Positions 30,113 to 39,374 of a stretch of DNA of 64,000 bases are shown one piece after another. Each line of letters starts with the position of its first letter. The first letter of the stretch is position 1. Source of the DNA: Saccharicrinis sp963663905. Its GTDB lineage: Bacteria; Bacteroidota; Bacteroidia; Bacteroidales; Marinilabiliaceae. The DNA lies in assembly GCA_963663905.2 (NCBI GenBank), contig OY760657.1:558001-622000 (forward strand), read 5' to 3'. The notes below the pieces were generated by a model, which was given only the letters and a program-made list of their open reading frames with translations, had not been told where the DNA came from and did no database searches. A program made the position numbers and the translations under genes.

Positions 30113-30152
30113 AAAATAAAAAAGCCTGTAAAACATATATTTTACAGGCTTT
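30113..30152 (-). terminator. Terminator downstream of the tRNA cluster
   Basis: A perfect 10-bp stem GCCTGTAAAA / TTTTACAGGC around a 6-nt loop, with T-rich sequence on the minus-strand side (complement of AAAAAATAAAAAA). It ends the minus-strand tRNA transcript and could also work on the + strand. Confidence 0.88.
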
Positions 30153-30176
30153 TAACTTATTTACTATTTTAAGTAG

Positions 30177-30251
30177 TCGGGGTGGAGAGATTCGAACTCC
30201 CGACCCCCTGGTCCCAAACCAGGTGCGCTAACCGGACTGCGCTACACCCCG
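30177..30251 (-). tRNA. tRNA-Pro (anticodon TGG), copy 1
   Basis: The minus strand folds into a 75-nt cloverleaf. The acceptor is CGGGGTG / CACCCCG with discriminator A. The anticodon arm has stem CCTGG / CCAGG and loop TTTGGGA, giving anticodon TGG. The T-loop is TTCGAAT. CCA is not encoded. It is identical to the next copy, 32 nt away. Confidence 0.97.
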
Positions 30252-30283
30252 TACTTTAAAAGTATCATCATGAAAAAACTATG

Positions 30284-30358
30284 TCGGGGTGGAGAGATTC
30301 GAACTCCCGACCCCCTGGTCCCAAACCAGGTGCGCTAACCGGACTGCGCTACACCCCG
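30284..30358 (-). tRNA. tRNA-Pro (anticodon TGG), copy 2
   Basis: A second 75-nt tRNA gene identical in sequence to the one at 30177-30251. The two are separated by 32 nt and appear to be a tandem duplication in one transcript with the tRNA-Ser gene upstream. Confidence 0.97.
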
Positions 30359-30386
30359 TAGTGTTTTTTCAAGATTTCAAACTTTG

Positions 30387-30473
30387 CGGAGGGAGGGGGA
30401 TTCGAACCCCCGGTACAGTTACCCGTACGTCAGTTTAGCAAACTGGTGGTTTCAGCCACTCACCCACCCCTCC
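30387..30473 (-). tRNA. tRNA-Ser (anticodon GCT)
   Basis: An 87-nt minus-strand cloverleaf with acceptor GGAGGGG / TCCCTCC and discriminator G, anticodon loop TTGCTAA giving GCT, a long variable arm typical of tRNA-Ser, and T-arm GGGGG TTCGAAT CCCCC. It is the promoter-proximal gene of the three-tRNA cluster. Confidence 0.95.
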
Positions 30474-30636
30474 GGGTCTTATAAAGTCTAACTTTTTAGA
30501 CCTCTTTCGCAATCCTCATTTCGTGATTGCGGTTGCAAATGTAGGTAAATATTTCAATGCTGCAATACTTTTGATGAAAAAAAATAAACAAAAAATAAAT
30601 ATTTATTTTTGGTCAAATCGTAATTGATTGTAGCTC

Positions 30637-30665
30637 AAAAAAAAGGAGCTTTTAAAGCTCCTTAA
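30637..30665 (-). terminator. Terminator of the clpS-nfeD-floA operon
   Basis: AAGGAGCTTT / AAAGCTCCTT (30643-30663) forms a hairpin followed on the minus strand by eight T. It lies 8 nt after the floA stop codon. Confidence 0.9.
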
Positions 30666-30672
30666 TTTTTTT

Positions 30673-31665
30673 TTATTTTTTATTTGGTTTGTCTGGAGGT
30701 GTCTTTGAAATTGAATCTCTCATTGAAGTATCTGCTTCAATATTCTTCATTTTTAAATAATCAAACACTCCCAAATTACCCGATCTGAAAGCATCTGCCA
30801 TAGCTAATGGTACCTCTGCTTCGGCTTCAATAACTTTGGCTCTTGCTTCTTGTGCTTTAGCCTTCATTTCTTGCTCTAATGCAACAGCCATAGCTCTTCT
30901 TTCTTCTGCTTTTGCCTGAGCAATGTTTTTATCGGCTTCAGCCTGGTCAATTTGAAGAACAGCACCAATGTTTTTACCTATATCAACATCTGCAATATCA
31001 ATTGACAGAATTTCAAATGCCGTTCCTGCATCCAATCCTTTTTCAAGTACTACTTTTGAAATTGAATCGGGATTCTCTAACACTGCTTTGTGTGATAAAG
31101 ATGAACCAATAGATGAAACAATACCTTCGCCTACACGAGCTAATACAGTTTCTTCTCCGGCACCTCCGACTAATTGTTTGATACTAGCTCTTACTGTAAC
31201 CCTTGCTTTTGCAATCAACTGAATACCATCTTTAGCAACAGCAGTTACAGGTGGTGTATCAATTACTTTAGGATTAACCGACATCTGAACTGCCTCAAAT
31301 ACATCACGACCTGCTAAATCGATAGCTGTAGCCATCTGAAAAGTTAAATCAATATTTGCTTTAGCTGCAGAAACCAGTGCGTGAACAACATTAGTTACAT
31401 GTCCGCCGGCTAAAAAGTGAGCTTCTAATTCATCTCGTTTTATGTTCTGTAAACCTGCTTTTGTTGCTTCAATTAAGGCTCTAACGATAACTGATGGCGG
31501 AACTTTACGAACACGCATTAAAACAAGCTGCAATAGATTAATACGTACACCTGATACTAAAGCCGAGAACCATAATATCACCGGGACATAATAAAGAAAT
31601 AGAAAAAACAGTACTATAATTACTGCTAATAGGCCAATAAACCCAAGGCCTCCCATGTCAATCAT
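30673..31665 (-). CDS. floA: Flotillin-like protein FloA (SPFH family)
   Basis: A 330-residue protein with one N-terminal membrane segment (about residues 7-38, FIGLLAVIIVLFFLFLYYVP) followed by the SPFH/flotillin core (KARVTVRASIKQLVGGAGEETVLARVGEGI) and an Ala/Glu-rich coiled coil (AEERRAMAVALEQEMKAKAQEARAKV). It closely matches the FloA/UPF0365 family over its whole length. The family organises membrane microdomains and assists membrane protein complexes. It is the last gene of a minus-strand operon, 4 nt after nfeD, the usual partner of SPFH proteins. Confidence 0.95.
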   Translation of the reverse strand: MIDMGGLGFIGLLAVIIVLFFLFLYYVPVILWFSALVSGVRINLLQLVLMRVRKVPPSVIVRALIEATKAGLQNIKRDELEAHFLAGGHVTNVVHALVSAAKANIDLTFQMATAIDLAGRDVFEAVQMSVNPKVIDTPPVTAVAKDGIQLIAKARVTVRASIKQLVGGAGEETVLARVGEGIVSSIGSSLSHKAVLENPDSISKVVLEKGLDAGTAFEILSIDIADVDIGKNIGAVLQIDQAEADKNIAQAKAEERRAMAVALEQEMKAKAQEARAKVIEAEAEVPLAMADAFRSGNLGVFDYLKMKNIEADTSMRDSISKTPPDKPNKK

Positions 31666-31669
31666 ATTT

Positions 31670-32137
31670 TTAAAATTTAGGTTTAACGATTATATATGTT
31701 TTAAATACTTTTGTTACTTCAAGTTTTGTATTCGGATCAATGAAATTTCCAGGACAACGAGCTTCAATGGTAATACCATTTACCATTGCTTTACCTACCG
31801 GATTCAATCTGGTAATGGCTATACCTTCATCTCCAACACTGACAGCAGAATCTTCTTTAACTTCAACATTAGCAGATACAGCAGAGTCTAACATTAATTT
31901 CTTCCATGTTCCGGATCTAAGCGACCATATAACCACAAATAAAGCCAGAACTATAGTACTAATTAGCGTAATATTTCCTCCTATGGAACCAAAATTTTTA
32001 TACGCCATAAAAATTCCTACACCAATGAATATAACCCCTCCAACGCCTGCAAAAGTTACGCCTGGTAAAGCAAAAAATTCAAGTATAAGCAAGAATAATC
32101 CGAGAAGGATTAAGAGAATAATAATAGTTGTAGACAT
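31670..32137 (-). CDS. NfeD-family membrane protein
   Basis: A 155-residue protein with membrane helices at about 5-27, 30-48 and 55-75, and a C-terminal OB-fold NfeD domain (GDEGIAITRLNPVGKAMVNGITIEARC) from about residue 97. It is the short NfeD type without the serine protease domain. NfeD proteins interact with SPFH partners, and floA follows after 4 nt, so the pair is a standard SPFH-NfeD unit. Confidence 0.93.
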   Translation of the reverse strand: MSTTIIILLILLGLFLLILEFFALPGVTFAGVGGVIFIGVGIFMAYKNFGSIGGNITLISTIVLALFVVIWSLRSGTWKKLMLDSAVSANVEVKEDSAVSVGDEGIAITRLNPVGKAMVNGITIEARCPGNFIDPNTKLEVTKVFKTYIIVKPKF

Positions 32138-32144
32138 ATAAAAT

Positions 32145-32420
32145 TTAATCTATTGTAACCGATAGCTTCTTATCCAACAATTGTTCCTGAATAGGTTTAA
32201 GCTCCTCAATTGTTCCAATTTTTATTTGGCATTTGCCTGTAAAATGAGTAATAAAAGCACATTGTTCAGCCTGAATATCATTGTGTTCACAAACTTCACA
32301 TAAGGTATCAATCACAAAATCAAAAGAATTAATATCATCATTATGAAGTACTAAAGATTTAAGCAAATATCTGTCTTTACTTAAACGACTACTTTTCCAT
32401 TTTTTTCCAAAAGATTCCAT
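32145..32420 (-). CDS. clpS: ATP-dependent Clp protease adaptor ClpS
   Basis: A 91-residue protein with the ClpS core: LVLHNDDINSFDFVIDTL, with the HNDD segment that binds N-degrons, then EQCAFITHFTGKCQIKIG. ClpS delivers N-end-rule substrates to the ClpAP protease. It lies 7 nt upstream of nfeD in the same operon. The link to SPFH/NfeD is positional only. Confidence 0.93.
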   Translation of the reverse strand: MESFGKKWKSSRLSKDRYLLKSLVLHNDDINSFDFVIDTLCEVCEHNDIQAEQCAFITHFTGKCQIKIGTIEELKPIQEQLLDKKLSVTID

Positions 32421-32495
32421 TACTTAGAGTATTTAGTTCCAAAATAATACTTTTTATTCAAAATTTCTTCTTCTAAGCAATTTATTTACGCAAAT

Positions 32496-35030
32496 TTATT
32501 CTTTCGGCATAGATGTTATAACTCCATCTTTAAAGTAAACAACAAACGCACCTGCAAAACCTGCATTAACTACTTCTTCAATGGCATTTAAAGCTTCATC
32601 TTTTGTCTTATAGTGTCCGCTAAAGTATTTTGTTAAGCCACGTCCTGTTAGCTCTATAGTTGATATAGATGGAATTTTATTTACGGCATCCTGATTTGGT
32701 GCATTTCTGAAAACACCTATCTGAATTCTATATTCCTCATTTAATACCTCTGTAGTTTCTTGTTTAGAAGGAACAGTTGTTTTTGTCTCGGTTTCTTTTT
32801 CTACCTTTTTTTCTTCAACCTTATTCTCAATTGCTTCATCTCCTTTTTGAAGCTCACTATATGATTTTTGAACAACTCCTGTTACATTTTTATTAGAAGC
32901 TACATCTTGGGATTTAAATCCATCATTTAGCATTCCAATATATAGATTTAATGCATTTTCCTGGCTTTCAATACCAGCCCTTTTCATTGCTCCTGCTTTT
33001 TCAAAATCTTCAATATTTAAACCTCCCAATGTACTTAAGGCTTTTTTAGCTTCCCTGAAATAGGCGTTTCCCTGGTAAATCAATTCATTAATTTCATTCC
33101 CTTTATTTTCATCTAGTTTTGAAGAAATATCTTTTAATTTCAACCAATAAACAGGGTACTTTTTATCCAGAGCTTTATGGTATATTCGTGTAGATAGGAT
33201 TTTCAACTCCTTAGATTCCTTTATCATTTGAGAAGCTGTTGATTCCTGCTCTTCAGCCGAATTTGAATCTCCTTTTTTAATAAAACTTCCTAATTTTATC
33301 GAATTATCCTCTTCAACCTGAGTAGATTTTGCCAATAATTGAGATGACTCTAAATTTAATATATTAGCCCATACATATAATGAATCTGCGTTTCTAAGAA
33401 CCTTAATGTCATTATCTGAAAATAAAGCTTTATACATTTTTGCATTCTTTAGATAATGCTTTTCAAACTCATCTGAAGTATACATTGAATATTTACCTGG
33501 GATAAGAATGCCTTCAATATTGGTTGATTCTGATTTTACAGTTTCTGCTTTTTTAGCAGATTGATAAGTTCCTTTCTCAATTCTGTCAATAATTTCGTTT
33601 ACTTCTTTTTGTCGGGCATACATATAATTGTCCTGAATCTTATCATCCAGACTATATACCTGATTCTCTAACTTTAAAATTTCATTGACAACATTATTTC
33701 TTTCAACTTCAGACTTAACTACACTGTATTTGGCTCTGTTCTTCTTTAATAGATAAGATAAACTATCTCTTTGATTATCCAGTTCAAATCCTTTATTAAA
33801 GTATTCTTTTGCCTCAGGATTAATAAAGTGTTCAAATTGAGTATATACTATAGTGTCATTAATTTCAAAAGAAAAGGCTCCTTTTTTATCGTTGCTTATC
33901 TCTTCTGTGCCTATCTCATTATTTGTATTTCTTTGTTGGCTTATAATTTGAGTTTGACCTATAGGTAGCTTTGCCGATTCTTTAACCTGGTTTTCCTCTT
34001 CAACCATATTACGAACCTGAGAGCCATCCCATTTAATTTTATATACAAACACACTGTCACCACTAGTCTCACGATTTGAAGTGAACCATGCTACCTTACT
34101 AAATTCATCAGCAACAAATAAATAGTCATCATCAGGCGAATTAAATGGAACACCAAGATTTATAGGATCAAGAAAGCTATTTGTTTCATTATCGTAATAG
34201 GCTTTATATATATCGTATCCGCCCATTCCTCCTGGACGATTGGATGCAAAATAAAATGTAAGTCCATCTGTTGCTAAAAAAGGATAAGCATCATTATATA
34301 CTGAATTTACAGGTTCTCCAACTCTTTCGCTTTTACCCCAGCCATCTATCAACTTCACCATTTTATAAATACTCAGCGTATCTTCCGTATTGGTATCCAT
34401 TGAAAAATATATAACATCCCCTCTTTCTGTTTCAAACATGACATTGTTGGGATTCACACCTGACTCAAAAAAATCTCCGTTTCGAAGAAGTTTCCCTACG
34501 TCTTTTGCCGGAGTATATTTACTAAGAATAGTATTTTTATGAACCTTTGATTTATTGATAACTTCTAATTGATAGATCTTTGTTGAAATCTTTTTTCCAT
34601 TATTACACTCTTCAATAAATGCACTTGCTTTTTCAACTCTCAAATCAGAGCTTGAGGCTGTTTTAAGAAAGGTTTTATAATTGTTTATAGCTTCTTCGTA
34701 ATTATACGACAGTTGGTGAGCCCGGCCTAAGTAGTAATATACATCCTTACTTATTCCTTTTATCTTTGCGTAATTTAATTTCTTAATTGCCCCTGAAATA
34801 TCACTTCTGTTTTTAACCTGGCAGATGCCCATATAAAAATTATATCGACCATCACGGGGATATTTTCCAAGTAAATATTCATATACTTTTTCTGCGTCGT
34901 TATAATTCCCTGCTTTAAAATATTCTAATCCCAATTGAGGTGTATATTCAACTTGTTGAACTTCATTCTGTGCCTTCAATGTAGATAAGCATATTGTTAA
35001 AACTATGACTCCCAAATAATATTTAATCAT
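32496..35030 (-). CDS. Secreted TPR / PD40 beta-propeller / SPOR domain protein
   Basis: An 844-residue exported protein (signal ending TLKAQ). TPR repeats span about residues 30-150 (GLEYFKAGNYNDAEKVYEYLL). WD40-like PD40 repeats span about 200-330 (GDVIYFSMDT, YPFLATDGLTFYFASNRPGGMGGYDIY). A long Lys/Glu-rich helical region follows, and a C-terminal SPOR-like domain is at about 765-838 (EYRIQIGVFRNAPNQD). The TPR-PD40 start resembles gliding/T9SS-type envelope proteins such as PorE, but the C-terminus is SPOR rather than OmpA-like. A peptidoglycan-bound periplasmic scaffold is likely. Specific function is unknown. Confidence 0.85.
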   Translation of the reverse strand: MIKYYLGVIVLTICLSTLKAQNEVQQVEYTPQLGLEYFKAGNYNDAEKVYEYLLGKYPRDGRYNFYMGICQVKNRSDISGAIKKLNYAKIKGISKDVYYYLGRAHQLSYNYEEAINNYKTFLKTASSSDLRVEKASAFIEECNNGKKISTKIYQLEVINKSKVHKNTILSKYTPAKDVGKLLRNGDFFESGVNPNNVMFETERGDVIYFSMDTNTEDTLSIYKMVKLIDGWGKSERVGEPVNSVYNDAYPFLATDGLTFYFASNRPGGMGGYDIYKAYYDNETNSFLDPINLGVPFNSPDDDYLFVADEFSKVAWFTSNRETSGDSVFVYKIKWDGSQVRNMVEEENQVKESAKLPIGQTQIISQQRNTNNEIGTEEISNDKKGAFSFEINDTIVYTQFEHFINPEAKEYFNKGFELDNQRDSLSYLLKKNRAKYSVVKSEVERNNVVNEILKLENQVYSLDDKIQDNYMYARQKEVNEIIDRIEKGTYQSAKKAETVKSESTNIEGILIPGKYSMYTSDEFEKHYLKNAKMYKALFSDNDIKVLRNADSLYVWANILNLESSQLLAKSTQVEEDNSIKLGSFIKKGDSNSAEEQESTASQMIKESKELKILSTRIYHKALDKKYPVYWLKLKDISSKLDENKGNEINELIYQGNAYFREAKKALSTLGGLNIEDFEKAGAMKRAGIESQENALNLYIGMLNDGFKSQDVASNKNVTGVVQKSYSELQKGDEAIENKVEEKKVEKETETKTTVPSKQETTEVLNEEYRIQIGVFRNAPNQDAVNKIPSISTIELTGRGLTKYFSGHYKTKDEALNAIEEVVNAGFAGAFVVYFKDGVITSMPKE

Positions 35031-35056
35031 AACAATTATAAAAATTAAATCTTTGC

Positions 35057-35064
35057 CAAAAATA
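35057..35064 (-). promoter_or_regulatory. Candidate -7 promoter element for the TPR/PD40/SPOR gene
   Basis: On the minus strand TATTTTTG fits TAnnTTTG, with GGC following. The predicted start lies about 20 nt upstream of the ATG at 35030. A clear -33 element was not found. Confidence 0.45.
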
Positions 35065-35263
35065 TAAATATAAGCTCAAATACCTAAATATTTAACCAAT
35101 CAATATAATTGCTAAAAGCACTATCATTACAATATATAATGAATTTAATCTATATAAATTTGAAGCGTTCAACATTAAACCAAACATTATTTATATCTTT
35201 ATCAGCCGTTGAAATTTTATAAATAAGTTTTGAACCAAGCTTTAATGTATTCGTTTATTGGAA

Positions 35264-35271
35264 TATATTTG
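35264..35271 (+). promoter_or_regulatory. Candidate -7 promoter element for the peroxiredoxin-recA unit
   Basis: TATATTTG matches TAnnTTTG exactly and ends 20 nt before the ATG at 35292, giving a short leader of about 15 nt. The -33 region is not well conserved. Confidence 0.45.
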
Positions 35272-35291
35272 TAACCTATAAATTAAAAAAT

Positions 35292-35756
35292 ATGAATGTT
35301 TTAAAAGAAGGCGATAAAGCACCTAATTTTACTGGAAAAAATCAAGACGGTAAAGAAATTACCTTATCTGACTATTTAGGTAAAAAAGTTATATTATACT
35401 TCTATCCTAAAGATAATACTCCCGGATGTACTGCAGAATCTTGTAACCTAAATGATAACTATTCTGATTTAACAGAAAAGGGATTTGAAGTAATAGGGGT
35501 GAGTCCTGATAGCGAAGCTTCTCACCAAAAATTCATTGCTAAATTTGGATTTAAGTTTGATTTAATAGCTGATACAGAACATCAGATTTTAGAACTATAT
35601 AATGCCTGGGGATTGAAGAAAATGTATGGCAGAGAATATATGGGAGTATTAAGAACTACATATATTATTAACGAAGAAGGTATAATTGAAAAGATAATTG
35701 GCAAGGTTCAAACAAAGGACCACACTAATCAAATTTTTACTGAATTAAGTATCTAA
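35292..35756 (+). CDS. bcp: Thioredoxin-dependent thiol peroxidase (Bcp/PrxQ)
   Basis: A 154-residue cytoplasmic peroxiredoxin. The motif YPKDNTPGCTAESCNLND holds the peroxidatic Cys46 and the resolving Cys51, five residues apart as in the PrxQ/Bcp class. The rest (VIGVSPDSEASHQKFIAKFGFKFDLIAD, cited in part) is also typical. It reduces hydroperoxides with thioredoxin. It lies 41 nt upstream of recA and may be co-transcribed with it. Confidence 0.95.
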   Translation: MNVLKEGDKAPNFTGKNQDGKEITLSDYLGKKVILYFYPKDNTPGCTAESCNLNDNYSDLTEKGFEVIGVSPDSEASHQKFIAKFGFKFDLIADTEHQILELYNAWGLKKMYGREYMGVLRTTYIINEEGIIEKIIGKVQTKDHTNQIFTELSI

Positions 35757-35797
35757 TAAAAACTAAAAAGAGAAATCACTCTGATAGAATATAAAAT

Positions 35798-36805
35798 ATG
35801 GCAGAAAAACAAGAAGTTAATAAGGAAAAATTAAAGGCACTTCAGCTTACCATGGACAAAATAGACAAGGCCTATGGTAAGGGAACAATTATGAAAATGG
35901 GAGATGATGAGATCGAAAATATTCCTGTTATTTCTACAGGATCATTATCTCTAGATATGGCATTAGGAGTAGGTGGATTTCCAAGAGGAAGGGTAATTGA
36001 AATCTACGGACCTGAATCTTCTGGTAAAACTACATTAGCTATTCATGCAATTGCTGAAGCTCAAAAAAGTGGAGGAATTGCAGCTTTTATAGATGCTGAA
36101 CATGCCTTTGATAGATTCTACGCTGAAAAACTGGGTGTAGACATTGAAAACTTATTAATTTCTCAACCTGATAATGGAGAACAGGCATTAGAGATCGCAG
36201 ATCAATTGATCAGATCTTCTGCAATAGATATTATTATTATTGACTCTGTTGCGGCTTTAACACCTAAAGCTGAGATTGAAGGTGAGATGGGAGATTCCAG
36301 AATGGGTTTACAAGCTCGTTTAATGTCGCAAGCTCTTCGTAAATTAACATCAAGTATCAATAAAACCAATACTTGCTGTGTTTTTATTAACCAGTTGCGT
36401 GAAAAAATCGGTGTTATGTTTGGTAATCCGGAAACAACAACTGGTGGTAATGCTTTAAAGTTTTACGCTTCGTTAAGACTTGATATTCGAAGAGTATCTC
36501 AAATTAAAGACGGAGAAGATGTTACAGGTAGTCATACCAGAGTTAAAGTTGTAAAGAACAAAGTAGCTCCTCCATTTAAAAAGGCTGAGTTCGACATTAT
36601 GTATGGTGAAGGTATTTCTAAAGTTGGTGAAATTCTTGACCTTGGTGTTGAACTTGAAATCATTAAAAAGAGTGGATCATGGTTTAGCTTTGGTGAAACA
36701 AAGTTAGGGCAGGGAAGGGAAGCTGTTAAAAACGTGATAAAAGATAATCCTGAATTAATGGATGAACTTGAAAAGCTTATTATAGAAGCAAGCGCTAAAA
36801 AATAA
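35798..36805 (+). CDS. recA: Recombinase RecA
   Basis: A 335-residue RecA. Walker A is GPESSGKT (residues 71-78), Walker B is in IIIIDSVAAL, and the L1/L2 loop regions (GEMGDSRMGLQARLMSQALRK, cited as MGDSRMGLQARLMSQ; NQLREKIGVMFGNPETTTGGNALKFY in part) are fully conserved. It carries out homologous recombination and SOS induction. A perfect intrinsic terminator follows at once. Confidence 0.99.
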   Translation: MAEKQEVNKEKLKALQLTMDKIDKAYGKGTIMKMGDDEIENIPVISTGSLSLDMALGVGGFPRGRVIEIYGPESSGKTTLAIHAIAEAQKSGGIAAFIDAEHAFDRFYAEKLGVDIENLLISQPDNGEQALEIADQLIRSSAIDIIIIDSVAALTPKAEIEGEMGDSRMGLQARLMSQALRKLTSSINKTNTCCVFINQLREKIGVMFGNPETTTGGNALKFYASLRLDIRRVSQIKDGEDVTGSHTRVKVVKNKVAPPFKKAEFDIMYGEGISKVGEILDLGVELEIIKKSGSWFSFGETKLGQGREAVKNVIKDNPELMDELEKLIIEASAKK

Positions 36806-36808
36806 TTT

Positions 36809-36838
36809 AAACCGGGGAAACCCGGTTTTTCTTTTTTA
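36809..36838 (+). terminator. Rho-independent terminator of recA
   Basis: A perfect 8-bp stem AAACCGGG / CCCGGTTT closed by a GAAA tetraloop and followed by T-rich sequence, directly after the recA stop codon. Confidence 0.96.
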
Positions 36839-36905
36839 TTTAAAAAAGAAAGTATAAATTTACACATATATTAATGTGTTAAAATCTTGTAGCCCAATCC
36901 TAAAT

Positions 36906-37268
36906 ATGATTAACCTTAATAACAAAGCCTTTATAACTGTAAGTAATACTTCCAACGGAGACACAAGTCAGGAAACTATTTTCTTATACAAGCAATCCGA
37001 TTCTTTTATCACTGCCGAATACAAAGGTGGAACTATCAAATCAGGTAGCTTAACAGGAACTATTGATGATAGCGGCAATATCAAAATGCAATACCATCAC
37101 ACTAATTTAAAAAATCAGTTACTAACAGGTATTTGTAATTCTAAAGTTGAGGTTCTTACCTCAGGAAAAATTAGAATTATAGAAAATTGGCAATGGACTT
37201 GTAAAGACTATTCTGAAGGGAGGTCAATTCTTGAAGAAATTGACCCCGAGTTATATCGTAAATCTTAA
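36906..37268 (+). CDS. Conserved small protein, often labelled N-acetylglutamate synthase
   Basis: A 120-residue protein of a small family widespread in Bacteroidota and Firmicutes: FITVSNTSNGDTSQETIFLY, GGTIKSGSLTGTIDDSGNI, MQYHHTN, and ENWQWTC near the end. Database entries often call it N-acetylglutamate synthase, but it has no GNAT fold motif and that label is doubtful. A small beta-barrel is more likely. I start at ATG 36906, the family start, rather than the in-frame GTG at 36876. It converges with the chemoreceptor gene, with 2 nt between the stop codons. Confidence 0.8.
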   Translation: MINLNNKAFITVSNTSNGDTSQETIFLYKQSDSFITAEYKGGTIKSGSLTGTIDDSGNIKMQYHHTNLKNQLLTGICNSKVEVLTSGKIRIIENWQWTCKDYSEGRSILEEIDPELYRKS

Positions 37269-37270
37269 CT

Positions 37271-38848
37271 TTATTTGAGTTTAAAAAACGAAATAGTTTC
37301 TTTTAATTGATCTGACTGTCTGGATAGCTCTTCTGAACTTGAGGCTAATTCTTCAGATGATGCAGCATTTTGTGAGGTTACATTTACCAACTCCTGTACT
37401 GCATTATTAATCTGACCGGCACCAATATCCTGTTCTTTACTTGATGAAGCTATTTCTCTAACTCTTTCTACAGTATTTTTGATTTCAGGTAATAACTGCT
37501 CCAGATTTCCCCATGATTCTTCAGCGGTTTGTAAACTAACAGAAGTTAATCCCTCAATCGCGCTGGCTGCCTTCTGTGTGTAATCTGATAGTTTACGTAC
37601 CTCAGCAGCTACAACAGCAAAACCACGTCCATATTCACCCGCTCTTGCTGCCTCAACTGCGGCATTTAAGGCTAATAAATTGGTTTGAGTGGCAATATCA
37701 TTAATAATATTTGTTTTTTCCTTAATCTCCTTCATAGAATCCAGATTGTGCTTAAGCGTTTCCTGAAGTCTGTTCATACTAGTTTCAGTATTTACACTAA
37801 TCTGTTCTGTAACTCTGGCATTTTCAGAATTTGATTGAATATTAGCTACCATCTCTTCAACTGAAGATGATATCTCTTCTGTTGAGGCTGATTGTGTACT
37901 TGCTCCTTGAGCAATATGCTCGGCAGTTTTACTCATTTGAGAACTTGCACTTGATACATTCGAAGATCCTTCTATGACTTCAGTAATTACATTCTTTAGT
38001 TTATCAATAGTTTCAATAAGTGAAGATTGTAATATCCCAATTTCATCATGTCTGTTCTGCACTATTTTTACATTTAAGTCTCCTGAAGCCAATTGTTCTG
38101 TTTTAGCTGATAAAAGTTTTAATGGTTTTGAAAAACTTCTACCAAATAATATTGCTCCAAGAATTGCCAAAACCAAAACACCAAAAGTTATCCCAAACAT
38201 TAACCACAATAAATCTTGCAGTGCCTCTATCTCTATTTCTTTTTCAAGCTCAACTCTTTTGGCAATATCATCAATATAATTACCTGTACCTATAACCCAG
38301 TCAAACGGCTCAAAGTACATTGAATAACTCCTTTTGGGTAATGCTTCCGTCTCACCTTTTTTAGGAAACCAATATTCTGAATATCCTCCGCCATCAACTG
38401 CTGCCTTAATGATATTTTGAATTAAATAATTTCCTTTGGTATCTTTTAAATTGAATCGGTTTGTACCTTCTGTTGCACTACCTAAAAGAACTACATTGGT
38501 TCCATCACGGGTATCAATCCAAAAATATCCAGATTCACCATATGACAAATCCCGCACTACATCAGCTGCAAGTAGCTTAGCCTCATCCAAAGCATATTGT
38601 CCTTCAGTATACTTCTTATGAACACCTTTCACTAAACTGTAAGCTGTTTCAACTTCGCTCTTAATTGTTTTGTCATAATCTTTCTTTAGTATTACTTCCA
38701 AAGCACTCAACCGCTTCATTTCCGCATTATATGATAGAATCCCCCAGGGTACAGCAATGGCTAATGCCATAACAATAACTAACAACAAATTCACGGTTAT
38801 AATTTGTCCGGTTATTGTTCTGAATCTAAAATTCCATTTCAATTTCAT
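37271..38848 (-). CDS. Methyl-accepting chemotaxis protein with Cache sensor
   Basis: A 525-residue chemoreceptor. TM1 is about residues 15-38. A periplasmic single-Cache domain spans about 42-205 (GESGYFWIDTRDGTNVVLLGS; YFEPFDWVIGTGNYIDDI), TM2 about 212-236, a HAMP domain to about 290, and the signalling coiled coil follows. Its tip is NIINDIATQTNLLALNAAVE, followed by AARAGEYGRGFAVVAAEVRKLS. Cache domains of this kind bind small organic acids or similar ligands. It needs CheA/CheW, which are not in this window. An unusual point is that no che gene is nearby. Confidence 0.93.
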   Translation of the reverse strand: MKLKWNFRFRTITGQIITVNLLLVIVMALAIAVPWGILSYNAEMKRLSALEVILKKDYDKTIKSEVETAYSLVKGVHKKYTEGQYALDEAKLLAADVVRDLSYGESGYFWIDTRDGTNVVLLGSATEGTNRFNLKDTKGNYLIQNIIKAAVDGGGYSEYWFPKKGETEALPKRSYSMYFEPFDWVIGTGNYIDDIAKRVELEKEIEIEALQDLLWLMFGITFGVLVLAILGAILFGRSFSKPLKLLSAKTEQLASGDLNVKIVQNRHDEIGILQSSLIETIDKLKNVITEVIEGSSNVSSASSQMSKTAEHIAQGASTQSASTEEISSSVEEMVANIQSNSENARVTEQISVNTETSMNRLQETLKHNLDSMKEIKEKTNIINDIATQTNLLALNAAVEAARAGEYGRGFAVVAAEVRKLSDYTQKAASAIEGLTSVSLQTAEESWGNLEQLLPEIKNTVERVREIASSSKEQDIGAGQINNAVQELVNVTSQNAASSEELASSSEELSRQSDQLKETISFFKLK

Positions 38849-39374
38849 ATATTATTCTTTTGTCCGATAAATAATAAGTTAACAAGGTTTAATGCTATAT
38901 CAAGTTACTAACTATATAAGTAATATGCTCGGTTTATTATTAAATATTTTTACTCTATAATCAGCACAATTGTTTTTAAATACAATTTTAATATTACTCC
39001 TAAGTGTGATAAAATTGCGTTATACCGTCATTTTTACCATTTGAAATAAGTATTTGTTTACTTAAAATTCATAGAAAGGTTTCAGAAAAATTAATGGAGA
39101 TAATTATTTAGGTTGCTGCTAAAACCATAAAGAACTGAACTAAACTTGTTAAGGTTCCTACCGTATGAAGAAAATTTTATTTAAAATAGCTATATAACAA
39201 ACTTAATTCGATTTGACCCATTCATCAGGTCAAAATCTATTTTGATAATTGGTTTCATAAATTATGGTATTCTTTAAAACCTAATAAAAGTCATAAAACA
39301 TTTACTTACAATATCTTGTTAATAAAGACTACGCAATATAAATTGCAAGCCAATTATTTATTAGAAAAAATAGT
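38849..39374. other. Intergenic gap between divergent genes
   Basis: This 526-nt A+T-rich region separates the minus-strand chemoreceptor from the + strand S9 peptidase and must hold both promoters, but no good TAnnTTTG box was found. One inverted repeat, TTTGACC / GGTCAAA (39212-39218 and 39228-39234) with a 9-nt loop, is a possible operator or hairpin. No gene is visible. Confidence 0.5.

Noticed and set aside
30002..30152. Small + strand RNA ending at the tRNA terminator
   Set aside because: The possible promoter (TTGTTTGCACC near 30008) does not fit TAnnTTTG, and the terminator is explained by the minus-strand tRNA cluster.
31740..32141. 133-codon + strand frame opposite nfeD
   Set aside because: It is the shadow of the well-supported NfeD gene; its translation matches nothing.
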